Part shown: positions 1-9,480 of the stretch, piece by piece
How positions within the stretch are numbered: the first letter of the stretch is position 1
Layout: each line of letters opens with the position of its first letter
Assembly: GCA_034522075.1 (NCBI GenBank)
Contig: JAXHLO010000025.1
Span: 62,001-126,000, forward strand
Length of the DNA: 64,000 bases
Direction of reading: 5' to 3'
DNA from: UBA7803 sp034522075
Lineage (GTDB): Bacteria > Pseudomonadota > Gammaproteobacteria > Pseudomonadales > Azotimanducaceae
Translations under genes and position numbers: made by a program
The notes under the pieces: generated by a model
What the model saw: only the letters and a program-made list of their open reading frames with translations
Told to the model about the DNA's origin: nothing
Databases searched by the model: none

Positions 1-12
1 GCCCTGCTGCTG

Positions 13-896
13 GTGATCGCTACGGCTCTTCCGCTACTGCGCCTCGACCAATGGTGGATTCGCGTTCTCGATTTTCCGAGAGCGCAGATCACTATCCTGG
101 GCATCGTAGTTATCGCTCTCTATATCTATTTCTGGGAATCGAAGCGCGTCTATAAATCCGTCGTTCTCGGACTACTGATACTCGCCGTCGGATATCAGAT
201 GGTTAAGATGATTCCGTATACGGTGCTGATGCCCAAGCAAGTACTGGCGGCTGGATCATCGTCGGGCGAAGCCAACCTCAGGCTGCTTGTTGCAAACGTG
301 CTGATCGACAACCGGGACGCGGAGGCTTTACCTATGGCATGCTCCTGCACAGTCGCCTGGAGATGATCACCCAGATCCGGTTCATCTCAGGACATATTCG
401 TCATGATATGCAGGTGGTATTGCCGTCAGGTGACCGGGTCTACATGCATTTCGTTCACCCCGATCCGCCCAACCCGAGGTTCGCGACCGAGACGACGGAA
501 CGAGATGCGGAACTGCTGATCGTGGGCCGGGAGTCGGAGAAGCGCGATAAGCCAACAATTATTGCAGGGGATTTCAACGATGTAGCATGGTCCTACACCA
601 CGAGCCTGTTTCAGAAAGCCAGTGGTCTGCTCGACCCGCGCATCGGGCGTGGGATGTACAACACCTTCAACGCCAAAAACCCGCTCCTCCGCTGGCCGCT
701 CGACCACGTCTTCCACTCCGATCATTTCAAGCTCGTCCGCATGGAGACAGGGCCTGCCTGGGGATCGGATCATTTTCCCATCTTTATCGAACTGAGCCTG
801 GAGTCCGGAGCGGAAGCCGAGCAGGTAGAAAGTGAGACAAACCAGGCGGAAGACGAGCAGGTAGATGAGAAGATCGAAGATGGGAAGCAGAAATAG
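13..896 (+). pseudogene. Endonuclease/exonuclease/phosphatase (EEP) fold protein, internally deleted and frameshifted
   Basis: The 5' part, to about base 330, encodes several hydrophobic segments and then the start of an EEP domain (LLVANVLIDNRDAEAL). The 3' part, from about base 333 in another frame, resumes with YGMLLHSRLEM and carries the conserved AGDFNDVAWS and the terminal GSDHFPIF motif with its Asp-His pair. In intact relatives some 50-60 residues separate these two parts, including catalytic residues, so a stretch has been lost together with the reading frame. EEP proteins of this kind are membrane-anchored phosphodiesterase-like hydrolases. The gene may start before the window. The product is almost certainly inactive unless the junction is an assembly error. 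The acidic tail (residues rich in E, Q and D) looks natural. Confidence 0.75.
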
Positions 897-1067
897 AACG
901 AATGGACCTGCCAGAAGCGGGCACCCTTTTACAACGACTCGCGCTGCCGGGCCGCTCCATGCGGTCACTTGGCCGGAGCTGGACGCTGGCCGGCGTCCGC
1001 CGCGCGCAGCGGACGCGTTCGCACTTCGATAACCCCGAGTCTGGGCAGCCCCGTCCGGCGGCGTCAC

Positions 1068-1097
1068 CCCCCAGAAAGCCCCCGCATGCGCGGGGCC
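1068..1097 (-). terminator. Probable terminator of the small beta-barrel gene
   Basis: A hairpin with a 6-bp GC stem (CCCCGC, loop ATGC, GCGGGG) lies at 1080-1095. Read on the minus strand it is followed by GGCTTTCT, about 55 bases after the stop at 1150. The T tract is short, so it is a plausible but not strong Rho-independent terminator. Confidence 0.45.
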
Positions 1098-1149
1098 TCG
1101 AGAGTCGACATGGATGTGTCTGATGCTTTTTTTATCGATCTGGCGGTCT

Positions 1150-1735
1150 TCAGTAGTTGTAACCCATGCCGATCGTGTACGCCCAGGCGCCATCGTCGAA
1201 ATTGTCCTGAACGTCGCTCGAGCCATCGAAGAACCACTGGTACTCCGCTCGCCCCATAGGAACGTCTTCTGCAACACGTAATACTTCACGCCGACTTCCA
1301 GCCCGCCGAAGGCGGAATCGCTGACGCCGTTGCCATCCACCCCGCCGAGGCTGGCGCCTACGAACGGCCGCCAGTACGCGTCACCGAAGTGGTAGTCGAC
1401 AAAGCCCCGCGTCGAGCCATTCCAGAAGTCGTCGTCGATACTCTCGCCTTCGATGTCCGCATAATTGAGGCTCTGCCGGATACCGATCAGCGTTCGTTCC
1501 GGATGACCCAACCGATATCAGCGCTGGCGCCAAGGCTGGAATTATCGAAGTCGCGGTCGCTGCCGTCGGTACCAGATAGCGTGAACTCGCCTTCGCCTGC
1601 GACCGGGCCGATCGATTGCGTCTGCTCACCCGCCAGCGCGGGGAAAGCACCGAAGACCACTGCCAGCAGCCCGGCTTTGGTGACTCCAGAGATACTGCGA
1701 GATGTTCGCTTGTCTGCCGATGCATTGTTTCTCAT
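1150..1735 (-). pseudogene. Small outer-membrane beta-barrel protein, frameshifted
   Basis: The start MRNNASADKRTS is followed by a signal peptide (AGLLAVVFGAFPALA). Beta-strand-like alternation continues into SLGASADIGWVIRNER. The frame then breaks near 1500 and resumes as IGIRQSLNYADIEG, ending in YWRPFVGASLGG and VGVKYYVLQKTF. A second break near 1260 restores a typical C-terminus, AYTIGMGYNY, with an aromatic last residue as in many beta-barrels. The whole unit would be about 195 residues. The family is not recognised beyond small outer-membrane barrel. Two single-base shifts in one short gene indicate either a pseudogene or sequencing errors. Confidence 0.65.
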
Positions 1736-1989
1736 AGAGCGCTTGCCGCTCCAATTCAGGCATCAATGTAAGACCCCGGGAAATACTTCAGGGGTCTCTG
1801 AAGGGCGCGACTTTAGCTAGCTGAAGCAGGCTCGTCCGTTCGGTAACACGCGAACGGCCGCAACTGGAATCGGCTCGACACGTACAGATCGATATTCCAG
1901 TCTTGTGTACGCCCCCGCACAGAACATTCCCTGGCAAGCCTTCATGATGCAGTTGAAGGTCACTTGGCATTCTTAACAAAAGGATCACC

Positions 1990-2301
1990 ATGAATCGCAT
2001 CAGAGCACTCTCAGCATCGCTACTCGCGATTCTGCTGATTACCGTTGTCGGCTGCGCTGGGAGCGCGACTAGCGAAAGCACCGGCGAATACATCGACGAC
2101 ACATGGATTACCACCAAGGTGAAAGCCGCGTTGGTGGACGACTCTCTGGTCAAGGCCACCGAAGTCAACGTAGAGACTTTCAAAGGTGTGGTGCAACTCA
2201 GCGGATTCGTCAGCTCGCAAGATGCCATGGATCAGGCCGTGACCGTTGCCAGCAACATCGCAGGTGTGACGTCGGTCAGAAACAGTATGCAGGTCAAATA
2301 G
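1990..2301 (+). CDS. BON-domain lipoprotein
   Basis: This is a 103-residue lipoprotein. The signal peptide ends in the lipobox ITVVGC with the modified Cys at residue 22. A single BON domain follows (about residues 32-103: YIDDTWITTKVKAAL, then VNVETFKGVVQLSGFV and the C-terminal GVTSVRNSMQVK). BON domains bind phospholipid or peptidoglycan-associated surfaces. OsmY/DolP-like proteins protect the envelope under osmotic or membrane stress. An AAAGGA ribosome site lies just before the ATG. The gene is transcribed alone and a strong terminator lies 160 bases downstream. Length and motifs are normal for a one-domain BON lipoprotein. Confidence 0.85.
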   Translation: MNRIRALSASLLAILLITVVGCAGSATSESTGEYIDDTWITTKVKAALVDDSLVKATEVNVETFKGVVQLSGFVSSQDAMDQAVTVASNIAGVTSVRNSMQVK

Positions 2302-2460
2302 ACGGTTCTCTCATGGCCGCATACAGGTGGTCGGCTATGGCCTCCGTCAATATACCCTGATCAGTTTGTGGTGCGCAGTCAGTCACTCGAGAGAACCGCG
2401 TTTCTCCCTCTCTCTCCCTACCCCCCAAGGGAAACAGTCTCCGAGGGCTTTGAGCACCAG

Positions 2461-2497
2461 ACCCGTTGGACCGGGCGACCGGCCTGCGGGTTTTTTT
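2461..2497 (+). terminator. Strong Rho-independent terminator downstream of the BON lipoprotein
   Basis: ACCCG pairs with CGGGT, and inside it GG..CCGG pairs with CCGG..CC around a GCGA loop. A run of seven T follows directly (2491-2497). It lies 160 bases after the BON stop codon, leaving a sizeable 3' UTR or a small RNA between them. Confidence 0.75.
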
Positions 2498-2661
2498 CTT
2501 CGGTCTCTGGCATTCGTGGTGCCCGCACCAGCCAGACCCAAGCACACGGGCTGCGATTCCCATTCATGGGCCTCGCAACCCGGACACTCCAAGAATAGCG
2601 CGCGCCCCGGGTGGCGCTGATCCTGGACAATTACGCAACAAACTTGAGAGGCGGAATAACT

Positions 2662-2826
2662 ATGAAACTTAGCGAAATCATTGGAGCCGCCCTGCTCGCG
2701 GGCATACTGTTGGTCGCGCTTCCCGCCTGCGAGGAACAAGGTCCTCTCGAGGAGGCCGGCGAGGAGATCGACGAAGGTGTGGACGACATGGGCGACGCCA
2801 TCGATGATGCCACCGACGGCAGGTAA
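2662..2826 (+). CDS. Small acidic entericidin-like lipoprotein
   Basis: This 54-residue product has a signal peptide ending in LVALPAC (Cys about residue 23). A short, strongly acidic mature part follows, with repeated EE/DD heptad-like spacing (EEAGEEIDEGVDDMGDAIDDATD). The ATG at 2662 was chosen because AGAGGCGG lies just upstream and the signal peptide begins there. A longer in-frame reading from 2611 adds only non-signal residues. Small lipoproteins of this build resemble entericidin-type or stress-induced envelope peptides. The exact role is unknown. Confidence 0.65.
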   Translation: MKLSEIIGAALLAGILLVALPACEEQGPLEEAGEEIDEGVDDMGDAIDDATDGR

Positions 2827-2989
2827 TCGGGCTGGAAACGACTGCTGAAGCGCGGCCTCCCGGTCAGGGGTCGAGCCGGGATCGCCATAGTCTGCTTTAT
2901 GTTGGCAATCGCACCGACCGCACGCTCCCTGCAACTTAATGTCTATTCCAGATGGTTAGCAGGCCAGCCGTTGGCCGGGAATATCAAGC

Positions 2990-3259
2990 ATGGCGGAACA
3001 GACAGCAGAAGAAACTGAATACACGCATGATCAGCTTCGATTCCTGCTTCTCGATAAGGCCAATCGGCTGTACGAGGAACGGGGTGAAGCGGCGGCACAC
3101 ACCTTTTGCGTCAAGCATCACGCCATCGCAAGCGTCTGCATGAGCTGTGGCCGCATGTTCCGGATCGTCGCTTCGCGAGGGACGTCGGGTGGACTTTCAC
3201 ACGGCTGGTGCAGCGCCAGGTGTGTGCAAGTCGGCACGAGTAGAGCGCAAGCCGGCTAG
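2990..3259 (+). CDS. Hypothetical protein with a paired-cysteine motif
   Basis: A predicted 89-residue protein with no recognised family. The first half is charged and helical (EETEYTHDQLRFLLLDKANRLYEERG). The second half holds CMSCG and CSARC, two Cys pairs about 25 residues apart, consistent with a small zinc ribbon. No good ribosome-binding sequence is visible, so the start is uncertain. It is isolated between a small lipoprotein and the DUF2254 gene. Confidence 0.45.
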   Translation: MAEQTAEETEYTHDQLRFLLLDKANRLYEERGEAAAHTFCVKHHAIASVCMSCGRMFRIVASRGTSGGLSHGWCSARCVQVGTSRAQAG

Positions 3260-3479
3260 TCCCTGTCGACCACGCGACCCGGCACGCATGGTCCAACAGC
3301 GCATCACTCTGAAACCTCCGCCACCGTTACTGACAGCCAGCCCACCGGCGTGCGGCCCTACCGCAGGACGTGGCGAACTTCGCTGGATTGCCGGGAACTT
3401 TAAATATCGAGCCGTTCAGGCATGACTATGCAGCACATTGTTCTGCAGTCCGCTCCAGCAATCGGAAGTGAGCACGAAC

Positions 3480-4796
3480 ATGTTCTCGAACTGGCGGCCG
3501 ATTCTTCTGCTACTGAGGCGGGCACTGTGGGTTCGCTCGGGCCTGATCTGTCTACTCGCCGTCGCAGCCGCCATTCTGGCCCCATATACCGAACCGTATG
3601 TGCCGGACGAACTGCCCACACGTATCGGTGCCGACTCAGTGGAAACGCTGCTCAGGATTCTCGCCTCCAGCATGCTGGCCGTTACGACATTCTCCCTGAC
3701 CGTCATGGTTGCCGCTTACAGCGCCGCCGAGCGTCACGTAACCCCGAGAGCAGCCGGGCTGTTGAGGGAAGACACCACTACGCACAATGTCCTGGCAACG
3801 TTCATCGGCGCCTTTCTCTTCAGCCTGTCGGGCATCGTGTTGCTGAGCACCCAGGCGTTCGGAAGCCAGGCCAGGGTACCCATGTTCCTGATGACCCTTG
3901 CTGTAGTCCTGCTGATCGTGGTTACCCTGCTGCGGTGGATTCAGCACCTGTCTCAGTTCGGCCGGTTGGCTCACACCACAGATCGAATAGAAAAAGAGGT
4001 CACCCGGGCTCTGCTCGATCGGGCCAGGAGCCCGTTCATGGGCGCCAACCCGTTGCGCGATGGCGATATTCCCGCGGATGCTGAGCCGGTATTCCTCGAT
4101 TCAATGGGCTACGCACAACATCTTGATGTGGAGGCGCTGAACGAGTGTGCCCGGGAGCACGAGAGCCGCATATACGGCCACTGTCTGCCCGGCGCTTTCA
4201 TCGATTTCACCAGGCCCGTCGTGCGAGTCGCCGGAGGGACGCCGGCCGCGGTGGAAGAGGCCGTGCGCTCAGCCTATTCCGTCGCCGTTGACCGTACCTA
4301 CGAACAGGACCCCCGCTTCGGGCTGTCGGTGCTGACGGAAGTGGCCAGCCGGGCGTTGTCGCCGTCGGTGAACGATTCCGGAACCGCGATCGATATCATC
4401 GGCCGGCTCCTCAGAATGCTGACAATCTGGACGCAGACGTGCAACGAGGCTGAGGCTGAGATCGAATACTCACATATCTGGATACCTGGATTGGTTGCAG
4501 GCGATCTCATGGACGATGCCTTCGGACCAATCGCGCGGGATGCCGCGGACAAATTCGAGGTGCAGGTGCGTTTACAAAAGGCTCTGGCTGCGCTAGACAG
4601 GTTAGGTCATGAGCCCCTGAGAACTGAGGCGCAGCGTCTCTCCCGGCAGGCGCTCACCTATACCGACAGCGCGCTCGCCCTCGAGGTGGAGAAACGCCGG
4701 ATACGACACAGTGCCTGTGGCGGCCCGGGTCAGGAACCAGCATCGAACGCTGCCGCCGCTGCAGTAGCAGGGGCGCCGGACTCGATGCCGGGGTGA
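3480..4796 (+). CDS. DUF2254 membrane protein
   Basis: This 438-residue protein has about four N-terminal membrane segments (residues ~8-27, 48-70, 95-118, 130-150). A long soluble C-terminal domain follows, with SVAVDRTYEQDPRFGLSVL and the SPSVNDSGTAIDII stretch typical of DUF2254. The family is widespread in proteobacterial inner membranes and has no proven function. The ATG at 3480 (MFSNWRP) was preferred over the one at 3438 because GGAAGTGAG precedes it and the first membrane segment follows soon after. The tail after residue ~410 is low complexity (Ala-rich) and may be poorly conserved. No operon partner is apparent. Confidence 0.8.
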   Translation: MFSNWRPILLLLRRALWVRSGLICLLAVAAAILAPYTEPYVPDELPTRIGADSVETLLRILASSMLAVTTFSLTVMVAAYSAAERHVTPRAAGLLREDTTTHNVLATFIGAFLFSLSGIVLLSTQAFGSQARVPMFLMTLAVVLLIVVTLLRWIQHLSQFGRLAHTTDRIEKEVTRALLDRARSPFMGANPLRDGDIPADAEPVFLDSMGYAQHLDVEALNECAREHESRIYGHCLPGAFIDFTRPVVRVAGGTPAAVEEAVRSAYSVAVDRTYEQDPRFGLSVLTEVASRALSPSVNDSGTAIDIIGRLLRMLTIWTQTCNEAEAEIEYSHIWIPGLVAGDLMDDAFGPIARDAADKFEVQVRLQKALAALDRLGHEPLRTEAQRLSRQALTYTDSALALEVEKRRIRHSACGGPGQEPASNAAAAAVAGAPDSMPG

Positions 4797-4891
4797 AGTT
4801 TATGCACGAACCGTCGCCGCCGGGACCCTCTGTCCCGAGTTTGCGCTTCGTGCTGACGGATTTCGGCCGTACCCAGTTCAGACCGGCTACC

Positions 4892-4939
4892 CTCGACGGC
4901 AACACACACTACCTCCGGAGCAAAGCCCCGTTTTAATTC
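4892..4939 (+). repeat. Dispersed short repeat, copy A
   Basis: A 48-base stretch starting CTCGACGGCAA and containing AAAGCCCCGTT matches 36609-36656 without gaps, with roughly ten mismatches. The AAAGCCCC core with flanking CCGCCG also occurs at 28387-28411. All copies are intergenic. It may be a mobile-element end or a regulatory repeat. Confidence 0.5.
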
Positions 4940-5065
4940 CTATTCTCCTCCGTTCGCCATCGCACAGACGCCGAACCTGTAACCCCCCACCATGCCGCCA
5001 ACACCGACCTCATTGCGATGCACTGATGGTGGATGGTGCCTGCAGACTAATCGAGAGGATGAACA

Positions 5066-7385
5066 ATGTACTCCACAACAGGCTTTCACAGCCTCCGCAC
5101 ATGGCTGCTCGCTGGCCTGGTCGGCGTCTTCGCAGCAGCTTGCGGCGGCGGCAACGAGGGCCGGGACCCGGTGCTCGGCAACGACGGTAATGTCGCGCTG
5201 ACGCCCACGGTGACCGCGACTGCTCCAGAGGACGGCGAGATCGGCGTTGCCACGGACATCGCTGCGGTCACGGCAACCTTCAGCGAGCCGATGACGGCGC
5301 TCACCGATGGGGCCAGCTTCACGCTCACCTGCGAAGCCCCATGCACAGCGCCCTCGGGAGCAGTCACGCTGGACGCGGCCGGCACCATCGCCAGCTTTAC
5401 CCTCGATGGAACGCTCGAAACGGGCACCCGTTATACCGCAACGGTCACCGGCGCACGCAGCGCCGAGAGCGGTCTGGCCATCGCCGGACCCTTTCGCTGG
5501 AACTTCGCAACGATCGGTCCGGCCCCGACCGTGATCGGGGTAGCTCCGGCGAACAGCGCGACAGGGGTTGCCATCGATACGTCGATCGTCGCGCAATTCA
5601 ACGAGCCCGTGGTGGCGCTGACGGCCGATGACTTCACGGTCACCTGCGCCGATCCGTGCAGCAGCGCCGTCGGTACCGTCAGCAGGAATGCAACGGGCAC
5701 CATCGCGACCTTCAGTGTAACCGGATCGGAGACGCTCGACGCGCAGACGGAGTACACGGCCACGATCGTCACTGCCACCAGCAGCGCCTCGGGCCAGGTG
5801 CTCGTCGAGCCCTTCGTCTGGCGCTTCACCACCGGCACGACAACCGATGCAACGAGGCCGCGGGTCAACCTGACGGAGCCCGAGACCACCAGACCCGGGT
5901 CCGACCACCGGGGTGGCGGCCAACACCGCCATCACCGCAAGCGTTCAGCGAACACATCGATCCGGCAACCGATCACGGATGCCAGCTTTACGTTGACCTG
6001 CGATGAGCCCCGTGTGTGACGCCCGCGCCGACCGGCGAGGTGTCCTACTCGGTCGCTTCACGGACCGCCGTGTTCACACCGGATGAGCCACTGGAAGCCG
6101 AAACCACCTACACGGCAACCATCATCAGCACCGTGACAGACCTGTGCGGCCAACCAGCTGGCCGGCAACCAGGCACCGATCGCCGATGCCAGCGATTATG
6201 TGTGGACCTTTACCGTCGGAAACGGCGCTGGCAGCCGCGGAGCGCATTACCGTGCTGTCCACCGAGCCGATGAACGGTGGCACGATCGACGTATGTCCGT
6301 CGGCCGGCATCAACGCCACCTTCGACGTACCGTCCGGCCTGGGCCTGGATCCGGCTTCGGTTAACAGCCTTACGTTCCGCGTGACAGAGAACGCCACACC
6401 GGCAAACACGGTGACGGCGGACTCGGTGGTCGTCGACTCAGGACACCGGGCACGATCGTGACTTTCACACCTGCCGAGGAGCTTGCTGACGGACGGCGTT
6501 GAATACCGCGCCACGCTGACCGGCGGCCCGGATGGCGTGACGGACCTCGCGGTGCCGGCCAACGACCTGCTGGAGGACGTCGTCTGGACCTTCACGGCGG
6601 TGGCCCCGACCGGCAATTGCGTGGAACCCGCCAGGCTGCAGACCGCGGAACCGTTCGGTCCCTTTGGTGGCTCTGCAGGCGTGACCAACCAGGGTCTCCT
6701 GACCATCATCAATGGCGATCTCGGCACTACGGCCGCCTCCACACTGGTGACCGGATTCGTTTCCGAGCCCGACTGCGCCTATACCATCACCACGCTCAAT
6801 GAGGGCCAGGTGAACGGCAAGATATACACAGCGCCCCCGCCGCCAACCGTGGCGTGCCCGCAGGATGGCACCGCTGTAACGCAGGCGATCGCCGACCAGG
6901 CCCGTCTCGATGCCGAAGAGGCGTTTATCGCACTGTCACCGGCGAACCTGCCGGGCGGACAGGATCCGGGCAACGACAACCTCGGCAACCTGACCCTGGC
7001 GCCGGGCATATACACCGCACAGAGTGGCGCCTTCAGTATCCAGGGCGGCGACCTCACGCTGGACGGCCAGGGCAATCAGAACGCCGTCTGGATTTTCCAG
7101 ATGGCCACCACACTGACCGTGGGCGGCCCCGGTGCTGATTTCCCGCAGAGCGTCACCCTCACCAACGGTGCCCAGGCCAAGAACATCTTCTGGCAAGTGG
7201 GCAGCGCGGCCACCATCAATGCGGCCGGTGGCGGATTTATGAAAGGAACCATCATTGCCCAGGACGGAGTCAGTATCTCCACTGCCGGGCAATGTCCGAC
7301 ATCGTGACGCTCGACGGCCGGGCATTGTCCCTGGTTGGCGTCGGTCACCATGGTCAACACAGTCATCAACGTGCCGGCACAGTAA
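5066..7385 (+). pseudogene. Ig-like (Big_5) repeat plus DUF3494 lipoprotein, heavily frameshifted
   Basis: The protein starts with a lipoprotein signal (LVGVFAAAC, Cys ~26). It continues through several Big_5-type Ig-like repeats, each with an ATFSEPM- or AQFNEPV-like strand and a closing YTATVTGA or YTATIVTA. It ends in a DUF3494 (ice-binding-like) domain: GNLTLAPGIYTAQSGA, AVWIFQMATTLTVG, NIFWQVGSAATINA, FMKGTIIAQDGVSIS. The original C-terminus VNTVINVPAQ ends at 7385. Translation needs at least eight frame changes, densest between about 5885 and 6490 and again at 7290-7345. The fold combination is known from surface adhesins and freeze-associated proteins. Here it would be a surface-exposed lipoprotein if intact. 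Confidence 0.75.
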
Positions 7386-7423
7386 TGGACGTCACGAACA
7401 ACCAATTCGCGGTGGAGGCACCA

Positions 7424-8889
7424 ATGAAATCGCACATATTTAAACGGACATTCAGTACGCTGGCCCTGGCGGGATTTGCCATCCCCGCCGCGGCCGCCGA
7501 TCCATCGCACTGGTATTTCGGTGCTGGCCTCGGCGAGTCGCAGGCTGACATTGCTGAAGAGGAAATCAGGGCGGATTTGCTTTCGTCGGGATTCACCACA
7601 TCAGGATTCGCAGACGAAGAATCTGATTTTGGTTACAAGCTCTTCGCAGGCTACCAATTCAACCGCTATCTTGCGGTTGAAGGCGGCTATCTTCGATCTT
7701 GGCGAGTTCGATTACACGGCGACCACGGTACCGGCCGGCACCTATTCAGGCGAGCTCGAGTTCCAGGGTTTCAATGTCGACCTGGTTGGCATGATGCCGT
7801 TCTACGAACGCGCGGCGGTATTCGCCCGCATTGGTGCTCATCACGGTGAGACCGATGTCGCCTTTGCCGGTACCGGCGCGGTGACTGTGTCAACTACTGA
7901 CGCCAGCGAATCCGGCACCAACTACAAGTTTGGCGTCGGCTTGCAGTACAGCGTCACCGATGCGCTGGACCTGCGTATCGAGGCCGAACGCTACCGGATC
8001 GACGACGCGATAGGCAACGACAGCGATCTCGACCTGCTTTCAGCCGGTTTCGTGTATCGTTTTGCAGGACCTGCAGCCGCCCCTGCGCCACGCGCCCGGG
8101 CGCCGGTAGCGCCACCCGCTGACGAGGAGCCTGCCCTTGTGGTGGTGCCATTGCCGGCCGCCACCGAGGAGTACTGCAGCCTGCTCGATATCCAGTTTGA
8201 GATTGACCAGGATGAGATCCAGCGCGAGGAACAGGAACGGCTCGAAGTGGTGGGCACGTTCCTCGAGAAGTATCCCGACACCAGCGCCGTGATCGAAGGC
8301 CACACAGACAACGTCGGCAGCGCCGAGAACAACATGGCCCTGTCCCGGAGCCGGGCCGAGAGCGTGGTGGACCATCTCGTGAACGAAGCCGGGATCGCCC
8401 GATCGCGGCTGAAGGCCGTGGGCTACGGCGAGACGCGGCCGATCGCGGACAACGACACCGGGGCTGGCAAGCGCGCTAACCGCCGCATCGCTGCCGTCAT
8501 CGACTGCGCAACGGACGTTGCAGGGCTCAAACCCGTGCCGGCCCGCACCACCGTTGCCATGTCCGATCCCGTTCGATACGGACGGGACGACCGTCGACCC
8601 ACGCTATCGCAACGTACTCGGCGGTGTCGCCGAGCTGCTCGAGGCCGATGGCAGCGTGACCGCAACGCTGCAAGGTCATACGGACAACGCTGATCCCGAG
8701 CGGGCGGAGCGGGTGTCCCGGGCTCGGGCCCAGAGCGTGGCCGACTATCTGGTCAAGGAGTTCGGCATTGATCGTTCACGCCTGCGCGTCGAGGGATTCG
8801 GCGGAACACGCCGGTTCAGCTACGACTCCAGCGCGGAAGGCCGTCAGCAGAACCGCCGGGTCGACGTGATCCTCAGTTACCCCGAATGA
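7424..8889 (+). pseudogene. OmpA-family beta-barrel with two tandem OmpA C-terminal domains, frameshifted
   Basis: GGAGG precedes the ATG of MKSHIFKRTF, which begins a signal peptide ending AAAA. An OmpA-like 8-strand barrel follows (WYFGAGLGESQAD to LSAGFVYRF), then a Pro/Ala linker. The first OmpA domain carries GHTDNVGSAENNMALSRSRA and KRANRRIAAVI. A second, partly separate OmpA domain carries GHTDNADPERAERVSRARA and RQQNRRVDVIL and ends at 8889. Frame breaks occur near 7695 (in the barrel) and near 8560 (between the OmpA domains). OmpA domains bind peptidoglycan through diaminopimelate, so two in tandem would anchor the barrel at two points. Confidence 0.75.
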
Positions 8890-8895
8890 GCTTTC

Positions 8896-9325
8896 CGGGT
8901 GGGAGCTCCGCGCCGCAGTAACATGCGGCGCTGGGCTGGCTGCAGCAATTCTCGGCGTCGACGCGGACGCGTTGCTCAGGGGCGGAGAGGCCGGCCCGCG
9001 GATCCCGCGCAGCGGCCTGTTGCTGGGCCGATTGTTCGAGTCGCTGGTGACCTTGAGCCTGCGTGTTTACGCCCAGGCTGCAGAATCCGAGCTGCGATAT
9101 CTGCGCCTGCATGGCGGCGACCAGGAGGTGGATCTGATCATCGAACGCAGCGACCGGCGCATCGTCGCCATCAAGGTGAAACTGAGCCGCACCGTCGACG
9201 ACGGCGACGTCAGGCATCTGCACTGGCTGCGCGAAAAGATCGGCGAAGACTTGCTCGATGCCCTCGTGATCAACACCGGTCCGGAGGCCTACCGCCGCAA
9301 GCACGGCTGGCGCGACGATGCCTGA
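8896..9325 (+). pseudogene. C-terminal remnant of a DUF4143-type ATPase
   Basis: Only the end of the protein is present. LGVDADALLRG, PRIPRSGLLLGRLFESLVTLSLRVYAQ and LHGGDQEVDLIIER are hallmarks of the DUF4143 nuclease-like tail of AAA ATPases, with conserved Glu (FES) and VDLI. HLHWLREKIGEDLLDALVINTG and YRRK close the family pattern. The AAA core and start codon are missing. The upstream edge abuts the OmpA stop. This is a decayed fragment rather than a functional gene. Confidence 0.65.
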
Positions 9326-9480
9326 CCCGTTAAGCGTTCCCCCCTCCGCAGCGGCCGATTTTTCCAATTCTTCACGGCAGGACATTGATATAAGAGTGTC
9401 ACGAGGGGCCCCATAGCCGCGCTTGTTCAGGCATGCAACGGCAGGTGGGCCATCTGTGTCGACTTACCGTGGAGCGCCCC

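Noticed and set aside
2300..2610. Possible tRNA, tmRNA or other structured RNA gene
   Set aside because: Hairpins are present but no cloverleaf, T-loop or CCA could be found; kept only as a possible small RNA.
4940..5935. Minus-strand frame of 331 codons
   Set aside because: Overlaps the Ig-like repeat gene and lacks any start signal or family motif.
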